Assembly: GCA_022266195.1 (NCBI GenBank)
Contig: WHVY01000002.1
Coordinates: 1,999,001-2,063,000, forward strand
Reading direction: 5' to 3'
Source of the DNA: Tetranychus cinnabarinus
Lineage: Eukaryota > Arthropoda > Arachnida > Trombidiformes > Tetranychidae
DNA: 64,000 nucleotides
Shown: positions 11,954 through 24,060 of the stretch, piece by piece
Layout: the number at the start of each line of letters is the position of its first letter
Position numbering within the stretch: the first letter of the stretch is position 1
Made by a program: the position numbers and the translations under genes
The notes under the pieces: generated by a model
The model's input: only the letters and a program-made list of their open reading frames with translations
Databases searched by the model: none
Told to the model about the DNA's origin: nothing

Positions 11954-14900
11954 ATGTCCAGTTCTCTGGTTAATAGTTCACAAGACGATTCAAATGAGCT
12001 TTCGTCCATTTCAATATCTTCCCGTAATCGACGCAAGCAAGCTCAACCTCGTTCATTCAAACGTAAGTAACAACCTTTCATCGACTAACATGACAACTGT
12101 TGCCAGTTTTACATTCACTTAAACCTTTAAATCAGCTTTTCCCAATAAAATGTAAAACAATCCTTGAGTTTGAAAAAGCCAAAATGAACAATTATCTGTT
12201 TAGAAGTCTTGAAATTTCGTGAGCGAATCTTGAGATTCAAAGAGTAAAGGATATTTTTGTGGTCATTTCATGTTCGGCCAACAATCAAGAGTTAATTTCC
12301 AGCAATTATAATTGAGAGTAAACTCGATCCATTAAATATTGAAGTTACTCGTCAAATGAAGTTAAGTCGACTTCAATGAAATAGTTTCTCAATATTGATA
12401 TTAAATTGCAAAATGTTTCAAGATTGATTTGAAGGAAAATGAAATATTAATTTCCATGTAAATCTGTTCATTTATTGATGAAACTAATTTTGGGGTAAAT
12501 TCATGTTCGAGTGTAAAATGATGTTTGGTTATAAATTTTTGGTGACTTTGCCTTACATTGAAAAAACATTAAGCTGAATGCACTTGTAACTGATTTTCAA
12601 TTTTTAACGGTTAGACAAAAAAATGAACTTGCTAACGATCTTAATCAGATTTGTTATCATACAAGAACCAGAAATGATTCAGTTATCATTTTTCCAGGAA
12701 ACTTTCAATTCCAGGGAGAATTCAATTTTGGATATAATTTTCTTCTTCCATATCTTTCTTTAAATTAAGAAAATGTTGGTTTGTTTTTCCTCCTTTCACC
12801 TTTTTTTACCCAACAACAGTTTACATCTGATCAGATTATTTGGTAATTAACACTCTTAACATTTGTTTATAATCATTCAAGTTTTAAAAATGTGTTCTTA
12901 ATGTTCAGCTTGGAAGGTAATTAAGAACTGGAGTTTCTTAAAGAATCCATGTCAACATCTGATCAAGTTAACTCTTCCATTGGAAGATCTTCTAGAGGTT
13001 ATTAGCAATTAACTTTCTCAAGTCATTACAGGAAAACCATGATAATTATTATTCAATTATTTACTGTTTACGACTAATTACTTGATACATCAGTTGATAG
13101 TCAAGGTTTTGACACTGAAAAATTATCTAACTAGTGATTAACCAGCTATTTAGCTTATAATCAACACTTTTTTAGACATTTTTTCATTTCAACTTTCGTT
13201 AATAGTTTGTTTTGTAGACGCTAGAAGGAGCCACTTTCTCCAGTAAAGACTCAGGTTTGACATTAAATTTTCATTGTATTAATAACTGTTAATGAGCTAA
13301 TGTTACTTGTTAAGAGTGTTTTTTGTCTATTCGCCGTCACGAAGCACGAACTCTGATTTTAACCATGAGCTTACATAAGTTGGCACTCTGAAGGTCATTC
13401 AAGGATATTTGACTTCTAACTGATATTTGGAGGTCGCTTATGAGAGCGTCCTCCCTTTGCTTGTTGCTTGTTACAAGTTGAAAACTTGTACCGTTGGAAA
13501 GATGAAAGAGTTTATTGCAAACCAAATTGATCAACTGAACGGTATTTTCATCTTTTGGCTAGTATGAGCTATCAACTCGTATTACTGCAAACAGGCGTAA
13601 TGGATAAGCAAACGCCTGTTAAATATTGTTGGTGAATAATTTTTTGGTTAAATTTATCAATCTAAATCAGATCTGTAAAGGAAGTTTAATAAAGTGTTCA
13701 TTATTCCAAATGGTTCCCATGGCTTGAAGTATAAAATTGTTTGTGTAAAGTTAATGAAACATTGAAAGCATTTGTCCTTATCCAATGTTAACTGAGCGTC
13801 TAAACATTTTAATTGCGAGTTAATTGTTCATCTTATAATCAATAGGACGTGAGCAAATATTAAACAGATTTATTCAGACTTCACTCGTAAAATGAGTTTT
13901 TTAATTTCACTCTAAATTCATTATTGCATTTCTAATCGTTTACTTTCAGAGGATCTATCACAAGGAATCACGGCCAAAGATACGCTTGATATTTACACAA
14001 CCATCGATGAAAACAACATCGACCAAGAATCCCGAAAAAAGGTTGACTTGAAAGACTATGAAAGTGAATCAGGTGAGTTGCTTCAATAGATGCTAACATT
14101 GAACTTATAAAAACAGCTAATCTTGCAGATCAAGATGCTAAAGTTGTAAACTCGAGAAAATAGAACAGAAATTATGTTTTCTTTTATCAAATTACGCTTT
14201 TATCGATACTATTGATCCGTCCATTTGTCTCATTTCCATTTTCCATGATAACAACAACAACAATGAAAATAATGATTGCCAGTCTTCATCTTTTCCTTCA
14301 ATTCTTCACCTTTATTCCGATTCTTGAGTTTGTTCACTTTTACTTTTCTAATCTTGCCTTTTCCCTTTGCATACTTTTTTCATCTTTTCACCATCAGATA
14401 GAAATATATATATTTCCATGAATATACTCGGGAGATTTTAAAGATTCTTCTCCATATAATTTTCTTCTTCTTCTCATCATTATAGTCTTCTTACATTCAC
14501 CATCATCATCTTAACCATGTACTTTACTTTTCCTCAATCCTCATGAGCATTCCAAGTAACTTTCACTTTTATCTTCGTCGACTCCCTGAGCTTCTTTTCT
14601 CCTTTTACTCGTTTCTCTTCTTCGTCTTCCTTCGTATTCCTTTTCCTTTTCTTTTTTCTCCATCTTCTTTTACTCTTATACTTATCCTCACGAGAATTGC
14701 TGATGAATTCTGAGCCAATGACGGATTCACAATTCTCATTGGAATAACCATTAATGTACATTTCTTTAGTTCGTTACAATTCAAACCAAGTAACGTACAA
14801 ACTAATATACCAAAACAATCATCATCATCATCAGTTCTTCTTCATCATCTTTTCCCTTATCCAAGATAACTAATGTTCACGATCCTTGACTTTCAGGAAA

Positions 14901-17900
14901 ACCAAATTTTCCATCTTAATCCATTTTCAACATTCACTAATTATCCAAGAAACTCAATGAATATTTTCCCAAACAATGAATCCAGAAAGTCTCAGAAAAT
15001 ATTTTCACCTAAAATTATAAACCAAACATTAGTTTAAATTAAGCAGAATTGTCAAGTTAATGATTAATTGAAAAAGTAAATTACAATGTAAACTTGAAAT
15101 CATTTGAGATTACCTTTGATCCAAATTGGTTTGTTATAAGTTCAATGAAGTAAATGAAACACATTCATTATCCTTTCAGGATTAAGTGAATCAAGTTCAA
15201 TGGAAAGTCTAAATTCGGAGGAATTTGAATCCAGTTGCAATTCAGATGATATTCAACTTGCATGTTCAATTGGTGAATCAAGCCATCAATGTCAATATTG
15301 TGACAAAGCATTTCCAAGATTATCATATCTTAAAAGGCATGAACAGGTAAGTGTCCAACAATATTGGTAAGAAGCAAGAATAGCAGAAAGATCAAGAAAA
15401 GTGTGAAAATGCGGATTAAAGGACATTCATCAGAGCAATTTGTTGTATTAACATTTAAACTGTTGACCCGAGTAAAGTTATTCAAATTGTTTGCCAAGAA
15501 TGAATTGTTAAATTAAATTCACTCTTTTAACACATGAAATGAATCGGTAAACATTACAGATTAACACCAATACATTGAACATTAACACTTGGAGTGATTA
15601 ACAAAATGGTTGTGACAGAGTTAACAAGTTTCTTACCACTCATTGGAATGATAATAATAAGATTTTCATGTAAATTTTCATTGAACAAGGTTTTAGTGGA
15701 CAAAAGGTAAAAACTGAAAAATGGTTAACATGTAAAGTGCAAGAGGCGCAACTGAAAGCCTTTTCAATAAGGTTTAAAGCTGAAAAGAGATGAAAGGTGA
15801 GAGATGAATGGTGATAAAAGGATTTCAACTCATTTCGGAACAATTGCTATTCCTTTTCATCATTATTAGTGTTTAATATTATTTTGAAAACACTTGTTGT
15901 CGATGTTGGAGGAAGAAGGAAAAAAGCTGTTCCTTTTGCTTTCGAGTGAAAAGGCCATTTTAAGTGTACGTTTAGATTCAGCTTTGGCTTTGGTTGCTTT
16001 CCTTGTCCATGTTAAATTGTCTGTCCATAATTCACTTTCATCTGCTTACTATGTGACCACTCCATTGACCCAAATCAATGGTTGCCCATAAATGACCAAG
16101 AAAATGGATCAAGGTCAACTCTTTTTCCCTTTTTTTTCCTGATTCTCCTCCTTCGCCCTTGTCCCGGTCACTGTTTCAAGTCCATTTCAAAGCTATTAAA
16201 TTGCTTTTTTCAGCAACAACAATAGTCTTTTCAATCGACAATCATTGTAACATTTTTCACCATTTTTATTCAATTTTCTCCCTTCTTTGCTCTTTTCTTT
16301 ACTTTCCATTGATTTGGTCATCCCTTTGCCATGTTATCGGTAAAAACCTTTTATCAGTCAAAAAGTGACCGGAACTCGCCCAGTTCCAGTGACATGAGAT
16401 CCATTCACTTTTGTCGTGAAAATATCATCAATTATTTATTTCAAAATTATAAACATGTTTCGCTTTCAATCGCATTTATTTCATAAAATACAATCCTTTC
16501 AAAAGTCTAGTCCACAAGTTTTTCCTAGTTAGTAATTAAGATAATTCACAATTTAACAGCTTAAATCGCGATGAATCAAATTTTAAATAATATCTGTTTG
16601 AAAACAAATTAATAATGAAAATCGATTTTGAAAATTTTAACATTGAAATGGATATTCAGAAGTTATGTCAATTCTCAGTTGTTCAATGAATGTATAAAAT
16701 TGAAATTTGATAAAATGTTTCTTCTTGCATTAGATTGATCCATGAAAGTTGAGCTTTTTGCTAAATGCTGAGAAAAGTTATTCAAATTATTATTTTATAA
16801 TGAGTTCTATTGAAATTTCAGTTTCTGTTGCTATAAAAACTGAATCGTTGTTGAATTAGTAACTCGACTGAGCTCAAAGAACTGTCTAAGTGCTTGAAAG
16901 CAGTCAAATATGAGATCATAAATTTACTGATGAAAATTGTGTTTCCATAGATTAAGGTCTAGAAATGAATGGAAGCAAAAATGGTTAATTTCACCTTTGC
17001 CTCAAGATTTTAAAAAATGGTTCAAAAATTTTCGATATTACATTTTAGTCTATTGTTATGTTGCTAGTAATGATGTCTTCATTAGGCGATTCTTGATGAC
17101 TTGAATCCGTCTCTCGTTTACTCGCACTCACCACAATAATTAACCATGTAAAAAGAACATGAAAAACACGAAGATAAATAATAATCAGCTAATTAAAGGG
17201 TATAACCATAAATGATTCCCTTTTTTGCCTTTTCAAGTTTATTTACTTTTCACAAGGTGATAATAATAGATAATAGAAATGTTTTTCTTACCTTGTATTT
17301 TTCTTAGCTTTTTGCTTTCTCAAGTTTAAAAGTAAAAAGAGAACCAGAATTTACAAAGAAACCGATCTTTATCTTATGATGTTTCGCCGTGACAGCGATG
17401 ACCTGAACAAACATTTAAACACACAGGAAGATGAACGAGGAAAGAAAAGATATAATCTTTGGAGAAACATTTCTCCATTTTTAAGGTAACACAAAAAATA
17501 AGACAAAAAAAAATACCTGTTTAGGCTTGGTCAAGTCCATGATACTAGTTAAAACGAAACCAATTAAGGCCAACTTTTTCCTTCTCTTTTCAAACTTTCT
17601 TTTCTAAGGTAACCTTAGGGTAAAGAGATTGTGACTCGAGGTGACCCATCCTTTGACAAGGAAAAGGGTTGGGTTAAAGGTTGACCACCTAAGGTTCACT
17701 CTAAATTAGGTGAGACAGGTAAGTTAATTAGGAGAGAGAGAGAGTAAAAAAGGAAAGAAGAAGAAGACGTTTCAACGATAATGATCCACATCTAGATTTG
17801 GATGTTTAGGCCATCAATCGCAATCGATGATAAAAACAGCTGCATTAGTCAGTTGACAAGTCAATTTACTTTGGCCATCTCTGACTGATTTAACTGTTTC

Positions 17901-20900
17901 AAATAGCAGGACATTTGAGCTTTACTTAGCGCTATCAAAATGTAACAATGAAATAAATCAAATACAAAAATGGACTCACAGTTGACAGTTTACTCAAAAA
18001 TAGATGACCATTGATAAAGAATGGATATTGAAAGGGAAATTGAATTGATTATTGTAATCATAATTATCAATATGAATCCTCTTTCAAGGGAAAGTCAATG
18101 TGTGTTGAACGAGTAAATAATCATATTAATAAAGAGATGCTTTTGATAAGATTGGGTCAAATATATCGGTCAATTTTCAATGGTAAATGTTGGTAACATT
18201 GAGAGTGCGAGTACAATGTAAAATATAATAATAACCACGCGTCCATCATTTGATTATCAATTGTAAATGTTAAAAATAGAAATGGTTACAATTCAATTGA
18301 ATTATTGAAATGGCGAAGAGATTAAATCAATCCTTTGACAACTGTAACTTCATGGACCACCCTACATCTATTATTAACATGGTAAAATAGATGGCGGGCC
18401 AGACGCACAATTACTTTTGTTTTCATTGGTTTAACTGACAATAAATCTCCATTGTTTTCAAGACGCGGGTCAAGTTTCTTGATTATCAGCAACCCTTTTT
18501 TTTACTGCCATGTTTAGTGCCTTAAATATTTTTTGTCAACATTTTTACTTGATCTCTTTTTGCTACTCTTGTCCTTATCTTTAAGTCAACTTGACCAAAT
18601 AACATTCAACCTTTTCAAATTTTCTCTCTTTGTAATTTTTTTTCTTCCAAAAATGGTCCAGAATCATTCGGAATTAATGCCTTTTATATGCAATTATTGC
18701 CAGCGGACATTTAAACATAAACGAAGTCGAGATCGCCATGTTAAAATTCATACAGGTAAGTTCACTTGTGCCACTGAAAACAGCCAAATCAAAATAGCCA
18801 AAATTAAAGGTTTCAAAACAGCTGGCAAAACCGCCAAATTTTTTGTGTTTTTTGTTTGTATTTTGATAAGAATATATTAAGAGATTAAGAAAACGAAATT
18901 AATTCAAACTTGATTTAAGCTATTTTGCGCCTATGGGTGTTTTGAGGTGCAACCGTTTTTACTGCATAAAAGATATCTAGAAAAACTAACATTTTTTATT
19001 CTTTTTTTTGGTTTACTTTAGGTGATCGCCGTTATAAATGTAACCATTGTGATTCAGCTTTTGCTCGTAGTGACCATCTTAAAACTCACATGAAAACACA
19101 TGATGATATGAAACCTCACCGTTGTTATCCTTGTAATAGAGGATTTTCATCGTCTGCTGCTTTAACATCACACATTCAAACTCACAAACAGACGACTGTA
19201 AAAGTACAGTCAACTGATATGGTTGAGTATAACAATAGTGGTGAAAATAAAAAACACGAAGACATTTCTACAAGTAATTCAATTGTTCAACCAGATGAAC
19301 GGTCGGATAATTTGGATAGCAGTAATTTGCAAAATCGCCATGTTAATTTGAATAATGATCAACAACAGCAACAAGTTACCTGTGGTTTATGTGGTAACAA
19401 ATGTACCTCACTTGATACTCATATAAGAGAAAGTCATCTTCATCATCTTCTTTTTGCTGGTTTACTTCAAAACTCTTTCTATGGTGCATCCATTGCTAAT
19501 TGGCAACAATTAATGCCAAGTCCAACTACACCGGGATTAGTTGCTGCTGCAGCTGCTGCTGTTGCTGCATCTTCCTCATCTTCATCTTCAACATCATCTT
19601 CATCACCCACAACCAACACTTGCAACAATCTCAATCAAAATCACCAGTTTAATGAGAATCTCAAGAATGGACAATATTTAGTCCAACAATCTAAATCAAA
19701 ATCATTCCCATCCAAAGCAAGTTCATCTTCACCTAATCACAATTGTGATTCAAAAGTAAATAGTTCACCTTATTGTTCATCAAATGATTCAAATATCCCT
19801 TTCTTGTGTAATCAATGTTCACCTTCACCATCATTTCCTGATTTCGAGTCATTCCGTGTTCACCTTAAATCACATCTTCTCGCCTCATCTTCATCTTCAT
19901 CATCATCATCCTTATCATCCTTATCCCCTGGATCTCTACCAACCAATTTAGATCTACTCAATCCCATTCTGGGTCCATCCATGATTCATGGTCATCATAA
20001 TTTATCTCGCCATCAACAACGTTCTTGTCCATATTGTGAAACAATTGTTACCTCTGACTTGGAGAACCACATAATCAGTTCACATTTAGCTTCAACTGTA
20101 ACCTCATTCACCTGTGAATCTTGTAAAAAAGTATTTACTAAATCAGATGATCTAACGAAACACCTAATGGACTATCATTCCCATCACCTGTATCAATGTT
20201 CAATTTGTCGTGAAATGTTTGATACTGATGTCACTTTACAAGTTCACTTTGCAGTTAAACATTCAAACCAATGTAAAGTATTTAAATGTTCAATTTGTAA
20301 TGAACTTTGGCCAAATGAAAACGATTTCAAAGTTCACCTCAAAGTCGCTCATTTCTCAAACCCAAGTCTAGTCAACCACCACAACCTTGCTCATCAACAC
20401 CAACACCAACATCAAACCACTAACGGTGTTCATCCATACTCACCAAGTGCCTATCGTCATTTACCTTCATCTTTGGTAACCTCAACAAGTAACTCAAACA
20501 ATGGCAATAACACCAATCCTCATCATAACCTAACAGTTAACAGTTTAACTGCGGCAGCTGCAGCATTCCAACTATTTGGTCCAAAAGCGTACTTCAAGTG
20601 TCAATTTTGTTCAGATGAATTCCACATTGAATATCTATTAGAGAAACACATTGAATTTGTTCATGGATCACAGATAGCATCGCATTCATTACCTTACAAC
20701 CAAATGAAAAGATCAAGCCCTAAGATAGTCTCACCTCGTCTAAACGAATCTAAAAAGCGTAAATCAGATTCAACTAATGGAAACGATGACATAAATGTCG
20801 ATGACGATGACATTGACGACGAGAAAGATGTTGATGAAGATATCGTTGATACAAGTAATGATCACAAGGAGATTGAAAACATCAATGATAAAGAAAGCTC

Positions 20901-22549
20901 ATCTTCACCAACAAAACTGCGAATCATTGAATCACCTAAACCTTCAACGCCTTCAACATCCGAAACCTTAACAGCAACAACAGTAACATCATCATCACCT
21001 CCACCAGTGACAGTTGCATCTTCATCAATCCTTGCAAAAACTGGTAAGAGCCCAATGAAATGTGTTAAAGGTGATTATCTCAATCTAAATAATCCCATTT
21101 GGACTCCTTACACTCACCTTATCCAAAACTCAGCAACCTCATTGATGATTAAACTATAATATTACAAGATTAAAATTTTTATTTTAAGCATGAATAAATG
21201 TAAGCTTATTTTCAACATATTTTTTGTTACTGATCAAAGCAAATTTAATAAAATTTTCATTTTCGCATGTGCCAACCCTTTGCATCGTGTTTATTTATTA
21301 AAAAAGCTTTTTTTAGCCAATTCAATATCAAAAGTGTATTCACTAATTAACAATGAAATCTAAATTTGTTTATCTTTTTACAGTAACTGGAAATGGGAAA
21401 GGTCCAGCAACGAAATGCAACATTTGCGATGAAATTTGTGGCTCAATAAGTGATCTCGTTGAACATAAATTGAAACGTCACAATGTTTTTGGTAAATCAA
21501 GTTCACCCCTGTCAAGGTGCCTTCAATGCTTTGAGACAATTAAAAGTGAAAACGATTTCATCAACCATTTAATTGACCATTGCAACAACAAATCATCACC
21601 AGTCTCATCTACATCATCAAAATTGACTTACAGTTCAATTCAACCATCCAAACCATTGAAAACAATGGATGATTTAATACGAAATGGTTTAACTAAATTT
21701 CCAATCTCATGTATTGTCTGTAAGCAAACATTACTTCGTCCATTAGAGGTAGCAATTCATGCTAAATATCATTGCTCATCGTCATCAGTATCAACAATAA
21801 CATCATCGGTTGCACCATCAAAAGAAACGATGAAACCATCAATTAAAGTGAAGTCACAGATGATTGGTAAACAAGACGTCTTTGCATCTAAAAACGAGCC
21901 ATTTGACGAGTTGATCAATTGTTCATTGAATAATCACCTTGAATCGCCAAAGAGTAAAGTTGATGTTGAAAGAGAGGCAAAAAATGAATCAATTGAAGAG
22001 GAACCATTGTCTTTAATCACAGTCAATCAAGACGATAATGATGAAAGGAAGACAAACACACACCAATGCATTAAATGCCAACAATCCTTTCCAACCAAAT
22101 CAGAGATTCAATCTCATATAATAGCTCACATTAACCAGGAAAGTAACACGATTAAGTGTCAATTGTGTGGAGATAAAAAGGATTCTCCGGCTAAATTACA
22201 GGTTCACCTGATTAAACATGATTGCAAGGATAATCAATTCGATTGCTCCATTTGTCTAATTAACCAACAGAGTCCAGTTAATTTACAGATTCACATGTTT
22301 TCACAGCACTTCAATCAAAAGCAATTCAATTGTTCTCACTGTTCACAAAGATTCTGGTTTGCCTCTGAGCTGGAAAACCATGATATGGTCGAGCATTGTA
22401 GTGATAGTCAAACAAGTCTTGTCAGTCCAACAGGTGATGAAGGTCAAATTGAAAAACAGGATCACAATGAGAACGGAATAAAATTGAATGATATTGATTC
22501 AAAAATTGGTCACCAATCGGATGGCAACTTCATCACCTTCAAGCCATAA
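11954..22549 (+). CDS. Oaz: Full-length ZNF423/ZNF521 (Oaz) family zinc-finger factor, copy A
   Basis: Six coding exons: 11954-12062, 13950-14072, 15180-15346, 18662-18755, 19022-21043 and 21384-22549. Together they total 3681 bp, exactly 1227 codons with stop (1226 aa, close to vertebrate ZNF423/521 at about 1300). Exon 1 ends in RRKQAQPRSFK, matching the N-terminal RRKQAKPRS motif by which this family and SALL/FOG proteins recruit NuRD. Exons 3-5 encode CDKAFPRLSYLKRHEQ, FKHKRSRDRHVKIHTGDRR, SDHLKTHMKTH and a GFSSSAALTSH finger, the signature opening finger series of ZNF423/521. I count about 11 C2H2 or degenerate fingers through exon 5 and 7 in exon 6. Linkers hold poly-Ala, poly-Ser and HQHQHQH runs. 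Expected role: nuclear DNA-binding cofactor (EBF/Collier, SMAD partners in other animals). The ATG at 11954 is the first in frame of exon 1; a spliced upstream exon cannot be excluded. AATAAA occurs near 22631. Confidence 0.9.
12063..13949 (+). other. Intron 1 of zinc-finger gene A
   Basis: GTAAGT donor to TTTCAG acceptor. No nested gene is seen. About 13320-13450 holds a diverged copy of the dispersed repeat described at 1495-1655. Confidence 0.75.
13385..13450 (+). repeat. Dispersed repeat, diverged copy 4, in intron 1
   Basis: AAGGTCATTCAAGGATATTT followed by GACTTCTAACTGATAT and a GGAGGTC block parallels the GGTCATTCAAGG...TTTGACCTCTAGCTGAnATCTAG order of copies 1 and 2. Only the core is recognisable. 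Confidence 0.4.
14490..14735 (+). repeat. Direct repeat, copy in intron 2 (partner at about 24695-24885)
   Basis: About 170 alignable bp shared with 24695-24885 in the same orientation. Both begin CATCATCTTAACCATG, pass through CTCAATCCTCATGAG and CTTCGTCTTCCTTCGTATTC, and end GCTGATGAATTCTGAGCCAA. The intron copy has about 60 extra bp of pyrimidine-rich sequence. No coding potential. Confidence 0.7.
15870..16270 (+). promoter_or_regulatory. Conserved noncoding segment V in intron 3 of gene A
   Basis: This intronic stretch aligns with the reverse complements of about 33000-33360 (V1) and about 50280-50650 (V2). Shared anchors include AAGCTG(C/T)TCCTTTTGC, CCTTGTCCATGTTAAATTGT, GACCACTCCATTGACCCA, TCAAGGTCAACTCTTT and TTTCAAGTCCATTTCAAA. 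It lies about 2.4 kb upstream of exon 4 in A. Its counterpart lies upstream of the truncated paralog B, so it keeps its order relative to the coding exons. A transcriptional element is likely; its activity is not known. Confidence 0.6.
17555..17765 (+). promoter_or_regulatory. Conserved noncoding segment T core in intron 3 of gene A
   Basis: Aligns with the reverse complements of about 46860-47045 and 58740-58910. Anchors in order are AACCAATTAAGG, AACCTTAGGGTAAA, GGTTGGGTTAAAG and TTCACTCTAAATTAGGTG. In A it lies about 0.9 kb before exon 4. In the B and C units it lies 2.2 kb and 1.4 kb before the translation start of the truncated paralog. The position suggests the promoter or enhancer of an internal transcript starting in intron 3. 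Confidence 0.6.
18653..18661 (+). other. In-frame ATG directly before exon 4 of gene A
   Basis: The nine bases before exon 4 read ATG GTC CAG, with the CAG also forming the splice acceptor. A transcript beginning in intron 3 could therefore start translation as MVQNHSELMPF, directly into the second finger. The truncated paralogs B and C start at the equivalent place (MSLS(S/N)DQ). Confidence 0.4.
18756..19021 (+). other. Intron 4 of zinc-finger gene A, with CAGCCAAA-type short repeats
   Basis: GTAAGT donor, TACTTTAG acceptor. At 18778-18840 it carries units like AACAGCCAAATCAAAATAGCC, which reappear at about 27513-27590 next to the D-G-x-C pseudogene. Confidence 0.6.
21044..21159 (+). CDS. 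Alternative C-terminal tail of gene A (exon 5 read-through)
   Basis: If the donor GTAAGAG at 21044 is not used, translation continues 38 codons (GKSPMKCVKGDYLNLNNPIW and on) to a stop at 21157-21159. This gives an 876-codon isoform that lacks the seven fingers of exon 6. An AATAAA at 21193-21198 follows, so the short transcript could be polyadenylated there. The tail is retained in paralogs B and C with amino-acid-level conservation (KCVKGDY, WTPYT, LIQ, SLMI), which supports real coding use. Splicing at 21043/21384 also joins perfectly in phase (AKT-VTGNGKG), so both ends are likely used. Confidence 0.7.
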
Positions 22550-22679
22550 GAAAAATTCAATAAAGGTTCAGTGTAAAAAGATAAAGTTTGTAACTTGTAT
22601 GAAGTTTAACATGTAATTAAAAATCATTAAAATAAATTATTCCATCATTTGAATATTGAGCAACAAATAAAGACAAAAA

Positions 22680-23280
22680 TCCACAAAATTTTTGTTGCCT
22701 CAATCCGTTAACGATTGCAATCAAATCCAAACAATTTTAATTTCAATGGAATTTTGAACGACATTGAGACTTCGAACTTGTGGAGGCTAAGGGTTCAAAT
22801 CTTGGATCTGTACCATAAACTGGGCATGCTTTTGGACTGAAAACAGACTCAGGATAAGAATGCTTGATACTTTGTAATTTGGATTGTTTGAATTTGATTG
22901 TTATCTTTTTGATGATGATTTATAATTTATGTTTGGATAAATATTTGTATAACAATAACTGATCTTGGACAATGCGGGTTTAATTCAGTGAACTCATCAA
23001 CATGTTCGGTCATGAGTGTGTACAATTATTGGCTTTAAAGGATGATTGACCTCAATCTGACCTCATATTCTTCCGGTTATTTACCATCTGCAATTTGATC
23101 GTGAAAGTTGCCTCTTATAATAATTTGTGATGATCCGTAAAGTGAAGGCATTTTTTGTGATAAAAGATGGAAACATGACCAGAAGAAGACAAGTTGAAAG
23201 CAAGAAATCCTATTTGCTCTTTTCATCTCACATAGTTATTTAATTTTTGTACTAATTTTGTTTATTTTGTTTAATATTTT
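22680..23280. other. 3' flank of gene A, nothing seen
   Basis: AT-rich sequence between the end of gene A and duplicated block S. No ORF or RNA gene is supported. Confidence 0.45.
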
Positions 23281-24060
23281 AACTGCAGGTGATCAAAAGG
23301 TAACAAGGCAAGAAATAATTTGTCTCTGGATATTAAATTAATTACAATTGCAACTAAAGAACAACATTTTAATGAATTGATGTTCGCCTTGAAGGATGAA
23401 GGTAAAGAAGCCTCCATGAACAGTGAACATCTCAAGACATCTGTAGGAATCCATACAGATCCATGTTTCCATTTCAATCGTTTCCTTCATTTCATCCACA
23501 AATGATTCATTAAACATTAAATCTATAATGGCAAGACCTCCAACTGAAGGAATAAAGGTGATTCCATCTTCAGTCTCAGGGTGTTTCATCCCTCAAATGC
23601 GGATCCAGGATAGCAAATAATTAATGGCAATGACAAGGCGAACTTTAATTTTAAAAATTTATCATTCAGATTCCAATCTGTTAATAACGAAACTCAAAAA
23701 TTGAATCATGGGTGATCCTCAGGTTCCACTCCTTGTACTTTGTTTTCATCCTTCTTTCAGATTCTCCTCCCTCATCATCATCATAATAGCATTTCCATCC
23801 ACCTTCAGTCCGATTCTGTGAGTTTCAAGAAACCAGTCAAAACAAGTCAACATGTTAACTCACCTCAGGATGAAAATTTCCATGATTATTAAACTTCTAT
23901 TTTCCATGTTTAATTTTCACTTTCAGCCTTTCGTTTGTGGTTAAAACCGGAATCTTGATTGATAATCAAGTTGAATATCTTTTACTTTCATCAATCAACA
24001 GATTGTCACCCAGAAAACATATTAATTATCCATTGCGTTTCCTTCATTAGTCTTGAAACA
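23280..24060 (+). repeat. Duplicated block S, copy A
   Basis: Near-identical to the reverse complement of 41730-42480. The block holds overlapping frames on both strands that are open in both copies (for example 23338-23589 on - here and 42190-42441 on + in copy B), differing by only a few bases. There is no homology to a known family. Confidence 0.85.
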
